Of a stretch of 54,960 nucleotides of DNA, positions 26,417 to 35,401 are shown piece after piece. How positions within the stretch are numbered: position 1 is the stretch's first letter; every line of letters starts with the position of its first letter. Origin of the DNA: an uncultured Muribaculaceae bacterium. GTDB taxonomy: Bacteria; Bacteroidota; Bacteroidia; Bacteroidales; Muribaculaceae. The position numbers were made by a program, and so were the translations under genes. The stretch lies in NCBI GenBank assembly GCA_904501735.1, contig CAJGBY010000014.1, positions 1 through 54,960 on the forward strand. The letters run 5' to 3'. The notes beneath the pieces were generated by a model that was not told the origin of the DNA, did no database searches, and saw only the letters and a list, made by a program, of their open reading frames with translations.

Positions 26417-27304
26417 ATGGCAACATTGCGCGAGTTAAAAGGACGAATCGGATCGGTAGCATCAACACAGAAAATTACTGGTGCTATGAAGATGATTTCG
26501 TCGGCTAAAATGCACAAGTATGAGCAAGCGCTAAAGCGTTTGGTGCCATTCCGTAGCCAAATCCAAACAGTGATAAGTCACTTGTTGGCTGCTGATGGCG
26601 AGTACACTTCTCCTCTCATCGAAGAGCGTGAAGTGAAGCGTATCGCGTATGTAGTATATGGTTCGGACGATGGATTGTGTGGCGCTTATAACAATAATAT
26701 ATACAAGGGCTTGCTCGAGTATGTAGAAGCGTCGCGTGAGAAATATGGGGATGATGTGAAAATCACAATCATTCCTGTGGGAAAGAAGATGGCTAAGGCC
26801 ATGAATCGCTTGGGTAAGGGTGTTGTGGATGTGCAAAGTGCACCAATCCACACACGCAGTACTCAGCGTGAAGTAGCCGACTTTGCCGAATCGCTAAAGA
26901 ATGGCTTCTTGGCAGGCGAATATGACTTGGTAGAAGTGGTGTATATGCACTTCCTTTCAATGAGTCGTCAACGCTTGGTTGCAGAGCAACTATTGCCAGT
27001 GTCGTATGAGGCACTTGTAGCTGAAGGTAGCGCTGAGGTGAATAAGAACGCTCCTTGCCTGTTTGAACCCGATGGTAATTCAATCTTTAACAGTGTGTTA
27101 CCATTGTACATTCTTGCTATGATGCAAGCTCAATTCACCGAGAATAATGCTTCGGAACAAGCAGCTCGTGTGATGGCAATGCAGAGTGCGAGTGATAATG
27201 CCAAGACATTGCTTGAAGGCTTGCAACTTGAATATAATAAGTTGCGTCAGCAAGGCATTACTACCGAACTTCTCGACATTGTGGGCGGTCAAGTAGAACG
27301 ATAA
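26417..27304 (+). CDS. atpG: ATP synthase F1 subunit gamma
   Basis: A 295-residue central rotor shaft of F1. The N-terminal LKGRIGSVASTQKITGAMK (7-25) and the C-terminal coiled helix ending YNKLRQQGITTELLDIVGG are the conserved parts. It closes the atp block; nuoI follows after 100 bases, the widest gap inside the locus. Confidence 0.95.
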   Translation: MATLRELKGRIGSVASTQKITGAMKMISSAKMHKYEQALKRLVPFRSQIQTVISHLLAADGEYTSPLIEEREVKRIAYVVYGSDDGLCGAYNNNIYKGLLEYVEASREKYGDDVKITIIPVGKKMAKAMNRLGKGVVDVQSAPIHTRSTQREVADFAESLKNGFLAGEYDLVEVVYMHFLSMSRQRLVAEQLLPVSYEALVAEGSAEVNKNAPCLFEPDGNSIFNSVLPLYILAMMQAQFTENNASEQAARVMAMQSASDNAKTLLEGLQLEYNKLRQQGITTELLDIVGGQVER

Positions 27305-27324
27305 ATAAAGAGATAAGAACGAAG

Positions 27325-27351
27325 AAGGTGAGAAAAATACCGGTTCACCTT
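27325..27351 (+). repeat. Weak hairpin in the atpG-nuoI gap
   Basis: AAGGTGA (27325-27331) and TCACCTT (27345-27351) form a 7-bp stem with a 13-base loop. No T run follows, so it is not a convincing terminator; it may tune expression or protect an mRNA end. Confidence 0.3.
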
Positions 27352-27404
27352 TGCGAATAATAATAATTTCGGTATAGAAGTGTATTTATAAGTATTACTT
27401 ATCT

Positions 27405-27935
27405 ATGAGTATTAAGGAATATTTCTCTTCTCTTTTTAAGGGTATAACCAGCCTTTTGAAGGGATTGCAAGTGACAGGAAAAGAATTTGTCACTCCGAAA
27501 CTTACTTATCAGTATCCTGAAAACAGAGATACTCTTGAGATTCCTGAACGCTTTAGAGCTACAATGAAGCTTAAATATGATAGCGAAGGATATCATAAGT
27601 GTATAGCTTGCGGTTTGTGTCAAATGAACTGTCCAAATGGAACAATCACTATCGAATCGAAGATGGTTGAGATGCCTGATGGAAAGAAGAAGAAAAAACT
27701 CGAAAAGTATATGTATGACCTTGGCAGCTGCACCTTCTGCATGTTGTGTGTATCGTCTTGTGCTACAAAAGCCATAGAGTTTGATAACGACTTTGAACAA
27801 GCTGTATTTACGCGTGAAAAGCTGGTTAAGCAATTGAATTATTTGCCAGAAAAGGAAAAGCCAGCGCCAGCAGCCCCAAAGGCGGAAGAAATAGCTAAGA
27901 AAGCTACACCAGAAGATAAAAAACAAGAAAATTAA
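27405..27935 (+). CDS. nuoI: NADH-quinone oxidoreductase subunit I
   Basis: A 176-residue peripheral-arm subunit with two 4Fe-4S clusters that pass electrons towards NuoB. The ligands are C66, C69, C72, C76 (CIACGLCQMNC) and C109, C112, C115, C119 (CTFCMLCVSSC). The residue after the last cysteine is alanine rather than the usual proline. A lysine/alanine/proline-rich C-terminal tail of about 30 residues is present. It resumes the nuo gene order after the atp block. With NuoEFG missing, NuoI is a plausible entry point for electrons from ferredoxin or another donor; that is inference. Confidence 0.93.
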   Translation: MSIKEYFSSLFKGITSLLKGLQVTGKEFVTPKLTYQYPENRDTLEIPERFRATMKLKYDSEGYHKCIACGLCQMNCPNGTITIESKMVEMPDGKKKKKLEKYMYDLGSCTFCMLCVSSCATKAIEFDNDFEQAVFTREKLVKQLNYLPEKEKPAPAAPKAEEIAKKATPEDKKQEN

Positions 27936-27940
27936 TAAAT

Positions 27941-28456
27941 ATGGAATCATTAGGAAATATAATCGCGTATTTCATAATTACGCTATCAATTATTGTGTTC
28001 TCAGTGATGACTGTGACCACAAGAAAGATATTGCGTGCAGCGACATATTTGCTTTTCGTGCTATTTGCTACAGCAGGAATCTATTTCCAAATGGGATATG
28101 AGTTCCTAGGTGCAGTGCAGATAGCTGTGTATGCGGGAGGTATACTTGTGTTGTTCGTGTTTGCAATATTCCTAACTGGAAAGCCTGGCAAGGACTCTGA
28201 GCCTCTTGAATCGCAAAAGAAGATGGTGGGTTTGAGTGCAGCAGTATTGTCGGCATTAGTGTGTGGATATGCATTGTTTTCAAAGTGGGATATGTGTATG
28301 TCTTTGGCAAATCAGCCACTTGATGTAACTATCAACAAGATAGGAACAATGCTATTGAGTACAGAAAAATTTGGTTATCTATTGCCATTTGAAGCAATAA
28401 GTATCTTATTGTTGGCATGTATAATCGGTGGTATAGTAATTGCCCGTAAACGATAA
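27941..28456 (+). CDS. nuoJ: NADH-quinone oxidoreductase subunit J
   Basis: A 171-residue membrane subunit with five predicted helices. The segment GAVQIAVYAGGILVLFVFAI (57-76) is the family signature, including the helix that bends during turnover. It lies five bases after nuoI and just before nuoK. Confidence 0.93.
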   Translation: MESLGNIIAYFIITLSIIVFSVMTVTTRKILRAATYLLFVLFATAGIYFQMGYEFLGAVQIAVYAGGILVLFVFAIFLTGKPGKDSEPLESQKKMVGLSAAVLSALVCGYALFSKWDMCMSLANQPLDVTINKIGTMLLSTEKFGYLLPFEAISILLLACIIGGIVIARKR

Positions 28457-28461
28457 GGAGG
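28455..28461 (+). promoter_or_regulatory. Strong ribosome binding site of nuoK
   Basis: AAGGAGG overlaps the nuoJ stop region and stands eight bases before ATG 28470. Such a full Shine-Dalgarno is rare in this window and fixes the nuoK start against the in-frame upstream codon at 28440. Confidence 0.65.
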
Positions 28462-28469
28462 ATATTGAT

Positions 28470-28781
28470 ATGGAATTGACACTATTGATGTATATCGTAC
28501 CTAGCTTGATTATGTTCTGCTGTGGTGTTTATGGGTTTGTTACCCGCAAAAATATGATTGCAATATTGATATCGCTTGAGTTGATGCTTAATGCGGTGGA
28601 TATCAATTTTGTTGTGTTTAACCGTTATTTGTTCCCGGGTGAGATGGAAGGCATGTTCTTCTCATTGTTTGCCATCGCGATAGCGGCAGCCGAAACAGCA
28701 TTGGCGATAGCGATTATCGTGAATGTGTTCCGCATGGCTAAGAATATCGATATTCGTGAACTTACTAAAATGAAATTTTAA
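28470..28781 (+). CDS. nuoK: NADH-quinone oxidoreductase subunit K
   Basis: A 103-residue, three-helix antiporter-like subunit of the membrane arm. It contains the conserved glutamate segments ISLELMLNAVDINFV (about 32-46) and AAAETALAIAI. The start at ATG 28470 gives the normal family length and uses the strong ribosome binding site just upstream. Confidence 0.94.
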   Translation: MELTLLMYIVPSLIMFCCGVYGFVTRKNMIAILISLELMLNAVDINFVVFNRYLFPGEMEGMFFSLFAIAIAAAETALAIAIIVNVFRMAKNIDIRELTKMKF

Positions 28782-28786
28782 GATTT

Positions 28787-30727
28787 ATGGATTTCTCATA
28801 TTCGTATTTAATATTGGTACTCCCATTGGTTACATTCCTATTCTTGGGACTAATGGGTACTCGATTGAGCCGTAAGGCTGCTGGGGTAGTGGGAACTACA
28901 ATGATGGGTATCACAGCCGTGATTGCCTACACTATAGCTCTTGACTATTTCTTTGGCACCACACAAGGTCAAATTGTTGATGGAATACGCCAACAACTTG
29001 TGGCATGGGATTTGACATGGCTTGAATTTAGCGAAAAACTTGTGATAAAGGTAGGCTTCTTGCTTGATCCAATATCGGCAATGATGCTAATGATTATCAC
29101 AACTGTATCTTTCTTGGTACACTTGTATAGCTTGGGCTATATGCAAGATCATCACCACGAATATGAAAAGGGCTTGCAACGCTACTATGCGTTCTTGTCG
29201 CTCTTCTCATTGTCAATGCTTGGTCTTGTAGTGGCTCCAAACATCTTCCAAATGTATATCTTCTGGGAGCTTGTGGGTGTATCATCGTATTTGTTGATTG
29301 GATTCTATTACACATTGCCAGCAGCAGTATCGGCATCAAAGAAGGCGTTCATCGTGACTCGCTTTGCCGACCTTGGTTTCTTGGTGGGTATCTTGATTCT
29401 ATCATTCTATACACAAACATTCGATTTCATCACATTGACAAGCGATCCTACAGCTGCAATTGCAACTGCAGGTGGTGCAACATTCATGGGTTGCTCGGTA
29501 ACAGCTTGGGCATTGACACTCATCTTCATGGGTGGTGCAGGTAAGTCGGCAATGTTCCCATTGCACATTTGGCTACCAGATGCGATGGAAGGTCCAACAC
29601 CAGTATCAGCATTGATCCACGCTGCTACAATGGTTGTTGCAGGTGTGTACTTGATAGCTCGTATGTTCCCATTGTACTGCTTGGAAGAAGGCACAATGAT
29701 GGTAATCACTGTTATCGGTGCATTCACAGCATTCTATGCAGCAGCAGTGGCATGTGTGCAAAGTGATATCAAGCGTGTGCTTGCGTTCTCAACAATTTCA
29801 CAAATCGCATTCATGGTGACTTCACTTGGCGTGGCTCGTCCTGAGCTTCACGACGGTGTGGGTTACATGGCATCAATGTTCCACTTGTTCACACACGCTA
29901 TGTTCAAGGCGTTGTTGTTCTTGTGTGCTGGTGCAATCATTCATGCTGTACATAGCAATGAAATGAGCGCGATGGGTGGTCTTCGCAAGTATATGCCAAT
30001 CTGTAACATCGCATTTGCGATAGGCTGTCTTGCAATTGCAGGTATTCCTCCATTTGCAGGATTCTTCAGTAAGGACGAAATTCTTGTTGCTGCATTCTTG
30101 AATAGCCCAATCTGGGGTGTTTGGATGATGCTTGTAGCAGGTATGACAGCATTCTATATGTTCCGCTTGTACTATAAGATATTCTGGTGGAATAATCCTG
30201 ATTATGGTCATCACACTCCACATGATGCTCCAATGACAATGTCGTTGCCATTGATTATCTTGTCGGTAGTGTCAATCTTGGCAGGATTTGTTCCATTCGG
30301 TGAAATGGTTACATACGATCGTGCAAGCCACCCAATTCACATGACAATGTGGGTAGCTGTAAGTAGTGTTGCTGTAGCAGTGATCGCAATTCTTCTTGCA
30401 ACAAAGTTGTATTTGAAGGAAAACGAAGCTCCAACCAAGATGAAAAATGCATTCAATGGTTTGTGGACAGCTGCTTACAACCGCTTCTATATGGACGAAT
30501 TGTATCAATTCATTACACATAAGATCATCTTCGAACGCGTGAGCCGTCCTTTGGCGTGGTTTGACCGTCAAATCGTAGATGGATCATTGAATAAGCTTGC
30601 AAGTCTTACAAATGCAGCATCATTTGCAGTTCGTAAGTTGCAATCGGGCAATGTTCAAGTGTATGTATATGTGTATTTGATCGGCGCGTTGTTGCTAGGT
30701 GCAATTACAGTGATATGTTTAATCTAA
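28787..30727 (+). CDS. nuoL: NADH-quinone oxidoreductase subunit L
   Basis: A 646-residue antiporter-like subunit at the far end of the membrane arm, with 14 or more helices plus the long lateral helix near the C-terminus. Family segments seen: FWELVGVSSYLLIGFYY near 160, GKSAMFPLHIWLPDAMEGPT near 245-265 with the proton-channel lysine and histidine, and IPPFAGFFSKDEI near 420. It pumps ions and is related to Mrp antiporters. Confidence 0.96.
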   Translation: MDFSYSYLILVLPLVTFLFLGLMGTRLSRKAAGVVGTTMMGITAVIAYTIALDYFFGTTQGQIVDGIRQQLVAWDLTWLEFSEKLVIKVGFLLDPISAMMLMIITTVSFLVHLYSLGYMQDHHHEYEKGLQRYYAFLSLFSLSMLGLVVAPNIFQMYIFWELVGVSSYLLIGFYYTLPAAVSASKKAFIVTRFADLGFLVGILILSFYTQTFDFITLTSDPTAAIATAGGATFMGCSVTAWALTLIFMGGAGKSAMFPLHIWLPDAMEGPTPVSALIHAATMVVAGVYLIARMFPLYCLEEGTMMVITVIGAFTAFYAAAVACVQSDIKRVLAFSTISQIAFMVTSLGVARPELHDGVGYMASMFHLFTHAMFKALLFLCAGAIIHAVHSNEMSAMGGLRKYMPICNIAFAIGCLAIAGIPPFAGFFSKDEILVAAFLNSPIWGVWMMLVAGMTAFYMFRLYYKIFWWNNPDYGHHTPHDAPMTMSLPLIILSVVSILAGFVPFGEMVTYDRASHPIHMTMWVAVSSVAVAVIAILLATKLYLKENEAPTKMKNAFNGLWTAAYNRFYMDELYQFITHKIIFERVSRPLAWFDRQIVDGSLNKLASLTNAASFAVRKLQSGNVQVYVYVYLIGALLLGAITVICLI

Positions 30728-30758
30728 TTGTAGGAACGGTCTTAAATACTTAGAAAAA

Positions 30759-32264
30759 ATGATTTGGGAAAATATATTAATTTATTTCGTCGTAATTCCT
30801 GTGCTTACATTGGCAGGATTGGCGGTGTGTAAGAATATCAAGCAAGTTAGAGCGGTGTCTATTGTAGGCGCAACAGCTTTGATGGCGCTTGGCGTGTATT
30901 TGCTCGTAGAATTCTTGCAACTAAGAGCAGCTGGCGTAGCTGACGAGATGTTGTTCCGTGGCGATTGGATGTGGTTTGAGTCGTTGAATATCAAGTTGTC
31001 GCTTGGTGTAGACGGTATCTCAGTATCAATGCTATTGCTTTCATGTGTAATTGTATTTGCTGGCGTGTTTGCGTCATGGAATATGGATCCACTACCACGC
31101 GAATATTTCTTGTGGTTCTGGTTGCTATCGACAGGTGTATTCGGTTTCTTTATCGCAGTAGACTTGTTCGCAATGTTTATGTTCTATGAAGTGGCTCTTA
31201 TCCCAATGTACTTGTTGATTGGTGTATGGGGTAGCGGTAATAAGAACTACTCGGCAATGAAGCTTACATTGATGCTTATGGGTGCATCGGCATTGTTGAT
31301 GCTTGGTATCCTTGGTATCTATTTCAATTCATCGGCCGATGGAAACTTGACAATGAACTTGCTTGAAATTGCAAAGAATAATGCAATTCCTCACGAATGG
31401 CAATACTATTTGTTCCCTATGACCTTCGTAGGTTTCGGTGTGCTTGGTGCAATGTTCCCATTTCACACATGGAGCCCTGACGGTCACGCTTCGGCACCAA
31501 CAGCAGTGTCAATGCTTCACGCTGGTGTGTTGATGAAGCTAGGGGGCTATGGCTGTTTCCGTATCGCAATCTACTTGATGCCTCATGCAGCCAACGAAAT
31601 GGCTTGGATCTTCTTGATTCTAACAGGTATCAGTGTTGTATATGGTGCATTCAGCGCATGTGTACAAACCGACTTGAAATATATCAACGCATATTCATCG
31701 GTGAGCCACTGTGGTATGGTGCTTTTTGCAATTTTGATGCTTAACACAACTGCTATGACAGGTGCGATCATGCAAATGCTATCTCACGGTCTTATGACAG
31801 CATTGTTCTTCGCCCTAATCGGTATGATTTATGGTCGTACACACACTCGCGATATCCGCAAGATGGGTGGTTTGATGCAAATTATGCCATTCTTGGGTGT
31901 AGGTTATGTGATTGCCGGTCTTGCTAACCTTGGTTTGCCAGGCTTCAGTGGTTTCGTAGCTGAAATGACAATCTTCGTAGGTTCGTTTGCACATGCTGAT
32001 ATGTTCCACCGCGTGTTGACAATTATGGCATGTAGTGCAATCGTAATCACAGCAGTTTATATTTTGCGCGTAGTAGGAAAGATGCTATATGGTCCAGTGC
32101 ATGATGAACACCATCGCACATTGACCGATGCAGTATGGCACGAAAAATTTGCAGTTATCACATTGATCGTGTGTGTTGCAGGTCTTGGTTGCTTCCCTAA
32201 CTTCTTTAACGAGATTATTTATGATAGCTTCAGCCCAATCATCAAGGCTTTGGGAGCTTTCTAA
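30759..32264 (+). CDS. nuoM: NADH-quinone oxidoreductase subunit M
   Basis: A 501-residue antiporter-like membrane subunit of 14 helices. Family segments seen: MFYEVALIPMYLLIGVWG near 140-157 with its key glutamate, PFHTWSPDGHASAPTAVSML near 230-250, and LGLPGFSGFVAEMTIFVGSF near 390. It forms one of the ion channels of complex I between NuoL and NuoN. Confidence 0.96.
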   Translation: MIWENILIYFVVIPVLTLAGLAVCKNIKQVRAVSIVGATALMALGVYLLVEFLQLRAAGVADEMLFRGDWMWFESLNIKLSLGVDGISVSMLLLSCVIVFAGVFASWNMDPLPREYFLWFWLLSTGVFGFFIAVDLFAMFMFYEVALIPMYLLIGVWGSGNKNYSAMKLTLMLMGASALLMLGILGIYFNSSADGNLTMNLLEIAKNNAIPHEWQYYLFPMTFVGFGVLGAMFPFHTWSPDGHASAPTAVSMLHAGVLMKLGGYGCFRIAIYLMPHAANEMAWIFLILTGISVVYGAFSACVQTDLKYINAYSSVSHCGMVLFAILMLNTTAMTGAIMQMLSHGLMTALFFALIGMIYGRTHTRDIRKMGGLMQIMPFLGVGYVIAGLANLGLPGFSGFVAEMTIFVGSFAHADMFHRVLTIMACSAIVITAVYILRVVGKMLYGPVHDEHHRTLTDAVWHEKFAVITLIVCVAGLGCFPNFFNEIIYDSFSPIIKALGAF

Positions 32265-32301
32265 TAGATTTGTAATGTTGAAATAAAAAGACGAAAAGAA
32301 A

Positions 32302-33765
32302 ATGGATTATTCACAATTTTTAAGTATGCCACAAGAAATAGGACTACTTGGAGTGTTCTTATTGGTGTTCTTGTATGACACATTCTTGTCAAAGAAGGCT
32401 CAAAATGCACTACCATTGTTCACTTGTGTAGCTTTCGGTATCTTCACCATTGCAAATGTGTTCTTGTGTGATGCAAATTGCTCGATATTCGGCGGAATGT
32501 TTGTAAACACTTCGGCAACCGTAGCTATCAAGGCTATTTTGAATATCGGTATGTTGATTGTACTAATTCAATCGGTAAAATGGGCAAATAGCGAATATAT
32601 GACAGTGCGTCGTGGCGAATTCTATGAATTGTTGCTGCTTACATTGTTCGGTATGTACTTCATGATTTCGGCACGCCATTTCTTGATGTTCGTGATCGGT
32701 CTTGAAACTGCATCATTGCCACTTGCTGCATTGATCGCATTCGAAAAGAATCGTTATGAAAGTCACGAAGCAGCAGCTAAGTACTTGTTTACAGCTATCT
32801 TCTCATCAGCATTGTTCATGATGGGATTGTCATTTGTGTATGCATTGGCAGGCTCATTGTACTTCAGTGATATTGCAGCTATGGTAACAGGCGAACAATC
32901 AACAATGCTTATCATTGCATTGGCATTTGTGATTGCAGGTGTAGGTTTCAAGCTATCACTTGTACCATTCCACTTGTGGACAGCCGATGTATATCAAGGC
33001 GCTCCAACCCCAGTTACTGGTTACCTATCGGTAATTTCTAAGGGTGCAGCAGCGTTTGCATTCATGGTAATCTTGACTCAAGTATTTGGTTCATTATACA
33101 CTGTAGCATGGAAATGGATGCTATATGCACTTATCGTGTTGACAATTACACTTGGTAACTTGTTTGCAATTCGTCAACGCAATATGAAGCGTTTCTTGGC
33201 ATTCTCATCAGTGTCACAAGCAGGTTATATTATGCTTGGCGTAGTGGCAGCTAATGAGTTTGGTCTTGCTTCATTGATGTACTATGTACTTGTGTATGTA
33301 TTGTCAAACTTGGCTGCATTTGCAGTGATTGGTGCAATCGAAAACAAGACAGGCAAGGTGATGATGAGCGATTACGATGGTCTTCGTAGCACTAACCCTT
33401 GGTTGTCGTTTGCGATGATGCTTGCAATGTTCTCACTTGCAGGTATTCCTCCATTCGCTGGTTTCTTCAGCAAGTTCTTCATCTTTGCTGGAGCATTGAG
33501 CACAGGTAATGTAGCATTGTATGTACTTGTATTCATTGCATTGCTTAACACTATCATCTCACTTTACTACTACTTGCTTGTAGTGAAGGCTATGTTTATC
33601 AACAAGCCAGGTGAAGGTGGCGCAATCGAAACATTCAAGAGCTCATGTACTGAGCGCACAGCAATGGTAATCTGCGTGCTTGGTATTATGCTTGTAGGTA
33701 TTGTAAGCTGCATCTATGGTTTCTTGGTAGAAGCTGCAGCAGGCAATGTTATCGGTGTATTCTAA
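32302..33765 (+). CDS. nuoN: NADH-quinone oxidoreductase subunit N
   Basis: A 487-residue antiporter-like membrane subunit. Seen: the ETASLPLAALIAFEK segment near 135-150, VPFHLWTADVYQGAPTPVTG near 220-240 and AGIPPFAGFFSKFFIF near 375-390. It is the last gene of the nuo-atp locus and is followed 21 bases later by a strong terminator. Confidence 0.95.
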   Translation: MDYSQFLSMPQEIGLLGVFLLVFLYDTFLSKKAQNALPLFTCVAFGIFTIANVFLCDANCSIFGGMFVNTSATVAIKAILNIGMLIVLIQSVKWANSEYMTVRRGEFYELLLLTLFGMYFMISARHFLMFVIGLETASLPLAALIAFEKNRYESHEAAAKYLFTAIFSSALFMMGLSFVYALAGSLYFSDIAAMVTGEQSTMLIIALAFVIAGVGFKLSLVPFHLWTADVYQGAPTPVTGYLSVISKGAAAFAFMVILTQVFGSLYTVAWKWMLYALIVLTITLGNLFAIRQRNMKRFLAFSSVSQAGYIMLGVVAANEFGLASLMYYVLVYVLSNLAAFAVIGAIENKTGKVMMSDYDGLRSTNPWLSFAMMLAMFSLAGIPPFAGFFSKFFIFAGALSTGNVALYVLVFIALLNTIISLYYYLLVVKAMFINKPGEGGAIETFKSSCTERTAMVICVLGIMLVGIVSCIYGFLVEAAAGNVIGVF

Positions 33766-33786
33766 TCGAAATAACATAGACTGAAT

Positions 33787-33821
33787 GAAAGGCAACCCAT
33801 AGTGGTTGCCTTTCGTGTTTT
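33787..33821 (+). terminator. Terminator of the nuo-atp locus
   Basis: A perfect 11-bp stem (33787-33797 with 33804-33814), a six-base loop and a T-rich tail follow the nuoN stop codon. Confidence 0.85.
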
Positions 33822-33841
33822 ATATGCGTAGGCGTTAGAAA

Positions 33842-33873
33842 TTTGATATTGTGCCGAAGATTCATTAAATTTG
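33842..33873 (+). promoter_or_regulatory. Promoter of the radical SAM unit
   Basis: TTTG (33842-33845), a 20-base spacer, then TAAATTTG (33866-33873). This is a full match to the Bacteroidetes pattern, and it begins only 21 bases after the nuo terminator stem. The start codon at 33896 is about 22 bases below. Confidence 0.75.
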
Positions 33874-33895
33874 TACCTCATAAGTGATAGGATTA

Positions 33896-34513
33896 ATGGA
33901 AGAACATGTACCAATAATAGGAATTGCACGCCATCGTCTTGGCGTAGATGGTGAAGGCGTTACCACATTGGTTGTATTTCATTCTTGTCCGTTGAGATGC
34001 AAATATTGTTTGAATCCTCGCACTATAACAGAAAGCACCGAGCACATTGAACATTTCACATGCAAAGAACTTTACGGCAAGGTGAAGGCGGATGAGTTGT
34101 ACTTTTTGGCAACTGGTGGTGGAGTAACATTTGGTGGAGGTGAACCAGCACTTAGATACGAGTTTGTTAGAGATTTCCGCAAGATTTGTGGAGAAAAGTG
34201 GCGCATTTATGTGGAGACATCATTAAATGTACCACAGCAGAATATAGAGGCATTGATTTCGGTGGTGGATGGCTTTATTGTTGATGTGAAGGATATGAAT
34301 CCAAACATTTATGAGGCTTATACGAAACGAGATAATACACAAGTATTGGCAAATTTGCGATTTCTTGCTAATCAAGGAAGGCAAGATGATGTGCTTGTGA
34401 GATTGCCACTAATTCCTGATTTCAATACTGCCTACGATAGAGGAGAGAGTCGCGCAATACTTGAGAAGATGGGATTTATGAGGTTTGATGAATTTGTTTA
34501 TATAAAATACTAA
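33896..34513 (+). CDS. Radical SAM protein of the activase type
   Basis: A 205-residue cytosolic enzyme with the radical SAM cluster motif CPLRCKYC (C31, C35, C38) and the SAM-binding GGE (81-83). The N-terminal part resembles glycyl-radical-enzyme activases such as PflA, but the protein is shorter (PflA is about 246) and no glycyl radical enzyme lies nearby. Instead the next gene, five bases downstream, encodes a protein with a cysteine-rich cytosolic head, which makes that protein a possible substrate. I start at ATG 33896; a GTG four codons upstream is in frame but weaker. The reaction is unknown. Confidence 0.8.
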   Translation: MEEHVPIIGIARHRLGVDGEGVTTLVVFHSCPLRCKYCLNPRTITESTEHIEHFTCKELYGKVKADELYFLATGGGVTFGGGEPALRYEFVRDFRKICGEKWRIYVETSLNVPQQNIEALISVVDGFIVDVKDMNPNIYEAYTKRDNTQVLANLRFLANQGRQDDVLVRLPLIPDFNTAYDRGESRAILEKMGFMRFDEFVYIKY

Positions 34514-34518
34514 CTGAT

Positions 34519-35346
34519 ATGACGCAAGGGAAACGAACTTGTAGGATACTAAAAGAGATTCGCAAGCAGATAGCTGAGGCAAATGATATAGAATATATAA
34601 CATCAGAGTGTCAATATCGTGGAGAATGTTCTGGCACATGTCCCAAATGTGAGGCAGAGGTGCTATATTTGTGTGAACAGCTTGATGCACGTCGGCAAAT
34701 GGGAAAGACGGTAATGCTTGCTGGACTATCTGTAGGAATGTTTGCTTCAAGTTTGTCTGTGGCATCGTGCAGTAGTGTGAGTCATGAAAAACAGGATAGC
34801 AATGAACAATTGCTTGAAAAGCAACCATTGCAAGAAGAAATAGTAGAAATTGAAGTAGAGGAAATAAAGGATACTGTTTTAGAAAGTGAAAAGCCCAAAC
34901 CGGAGCTGAATACGGCGAAAGTAACAGAATTACTTGTTTCCGGGAATCCGAATCCCGTAATAAAAGGTGTATATGATTTGGATTATGAAAATGGTCCTAA
35001 ATTTCCGGGTGGTAATGAGGCGCTTGAAGAAATAGTCGCAAATGAACTAAAAAAGATAGAATTTAAGAACCATTTAAGTTTTGGCGTTGAAGCATGGCTT
35101 GTGATTGGCGCTAATGGTAAAGTAAAATCAATTCATAAGCGAGGATATAGTTGTGCGTCTAATTATTGGGATAGAATAGACAGTATTTTCATGAACTTGC
35201 CAGAATTTGAACCAGGTGTTTATAAGGGAAAACCTGTAGATAGTTGGACGCATGTATATGGTTATTGTGATTTAGAAGAAATAAAAGAAGAAATTGCAGA
35301 TACTATAGCTGAAGATACAACGATGGTAATAGTTGTAGAAGATTAG
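34519..35346 (+). CDS. Membrane-anchored TonB-C-like protein with cysteine-rich cytosolic head
   Basis: A 275-residue protein in three parts. Residues 1-60 form a charged head with six cysteines (C8, C31, C37, C41, C44, C52), including the C-x3-C-x2-C spacing CSGTCPKC (37-44). Residues 63-82 are a membrane segment ending in a lipobox-like SVASC (80-84). An acidic linker leads to a TonB C-terminal-like domain (about 160-270) with PKFPGGNEAL, VIGANGKVKSIH and GKPVDSWTHVYGY. The head would face the cytosol and the tail the periplasm. I have an unverified memory of similar heads in other Bacteroidetes. Possible roles are metal binding or being modified by the radical SAM enzyme encoded just before it; neither is shown. 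Confidence 0.7.
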   Translation: MTQGKRTCRILKEIRKQIAEANDIEYITSECQYRGECSGTCPKCEAEVLYLCEQLDARRQMGKTVMLAGLSVGMFASSLSVASCSSVSHEKQDSNEQLLEKQPLQEEIVEIEVEEIKDTVLESEKPKPELNTAKVTELLVSGNPNPVIKGVYDLDYENGPKFPGGNEALEEIVANELKKIEFKNHLSFGVEAWLVIGANGKVKSIHKRGYSCASNYWDRIDSIFMNLPEFEPGVYKGKPVDSWTHVYGYCDLEEIKEEIADTIAEDTTMVIVVED

Positions 35347-35401
35347 AGTCGTGAATATGAAAATAATATTTTTAAATAGATGTAATTATAAAACGAAGAA
35401 T

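Noticed and set aside
20611..27304. The atp block as a horizontally acquired insertion
   Set aside because: Base composition and codon use look the same as in the flanking nuo genes, no repeats or integrase remains mark the edges, and the internal order looks normal for Bacteroides relatives. A rearrangement within the lineage is more likely.
27399..27950. A 183-codon minus-strand open frame over nuoI
   Set aside because: It mirrors nuoI almost exactly. NuoI has both Fe-S motifs, so the mirror frame is not a gene.
33884..33895. GTG start for the radical SAM gene
   Set aside because: The ATG four codons later is standard, gives a normal N-terminus and leaves a sensible leader from the promoter.
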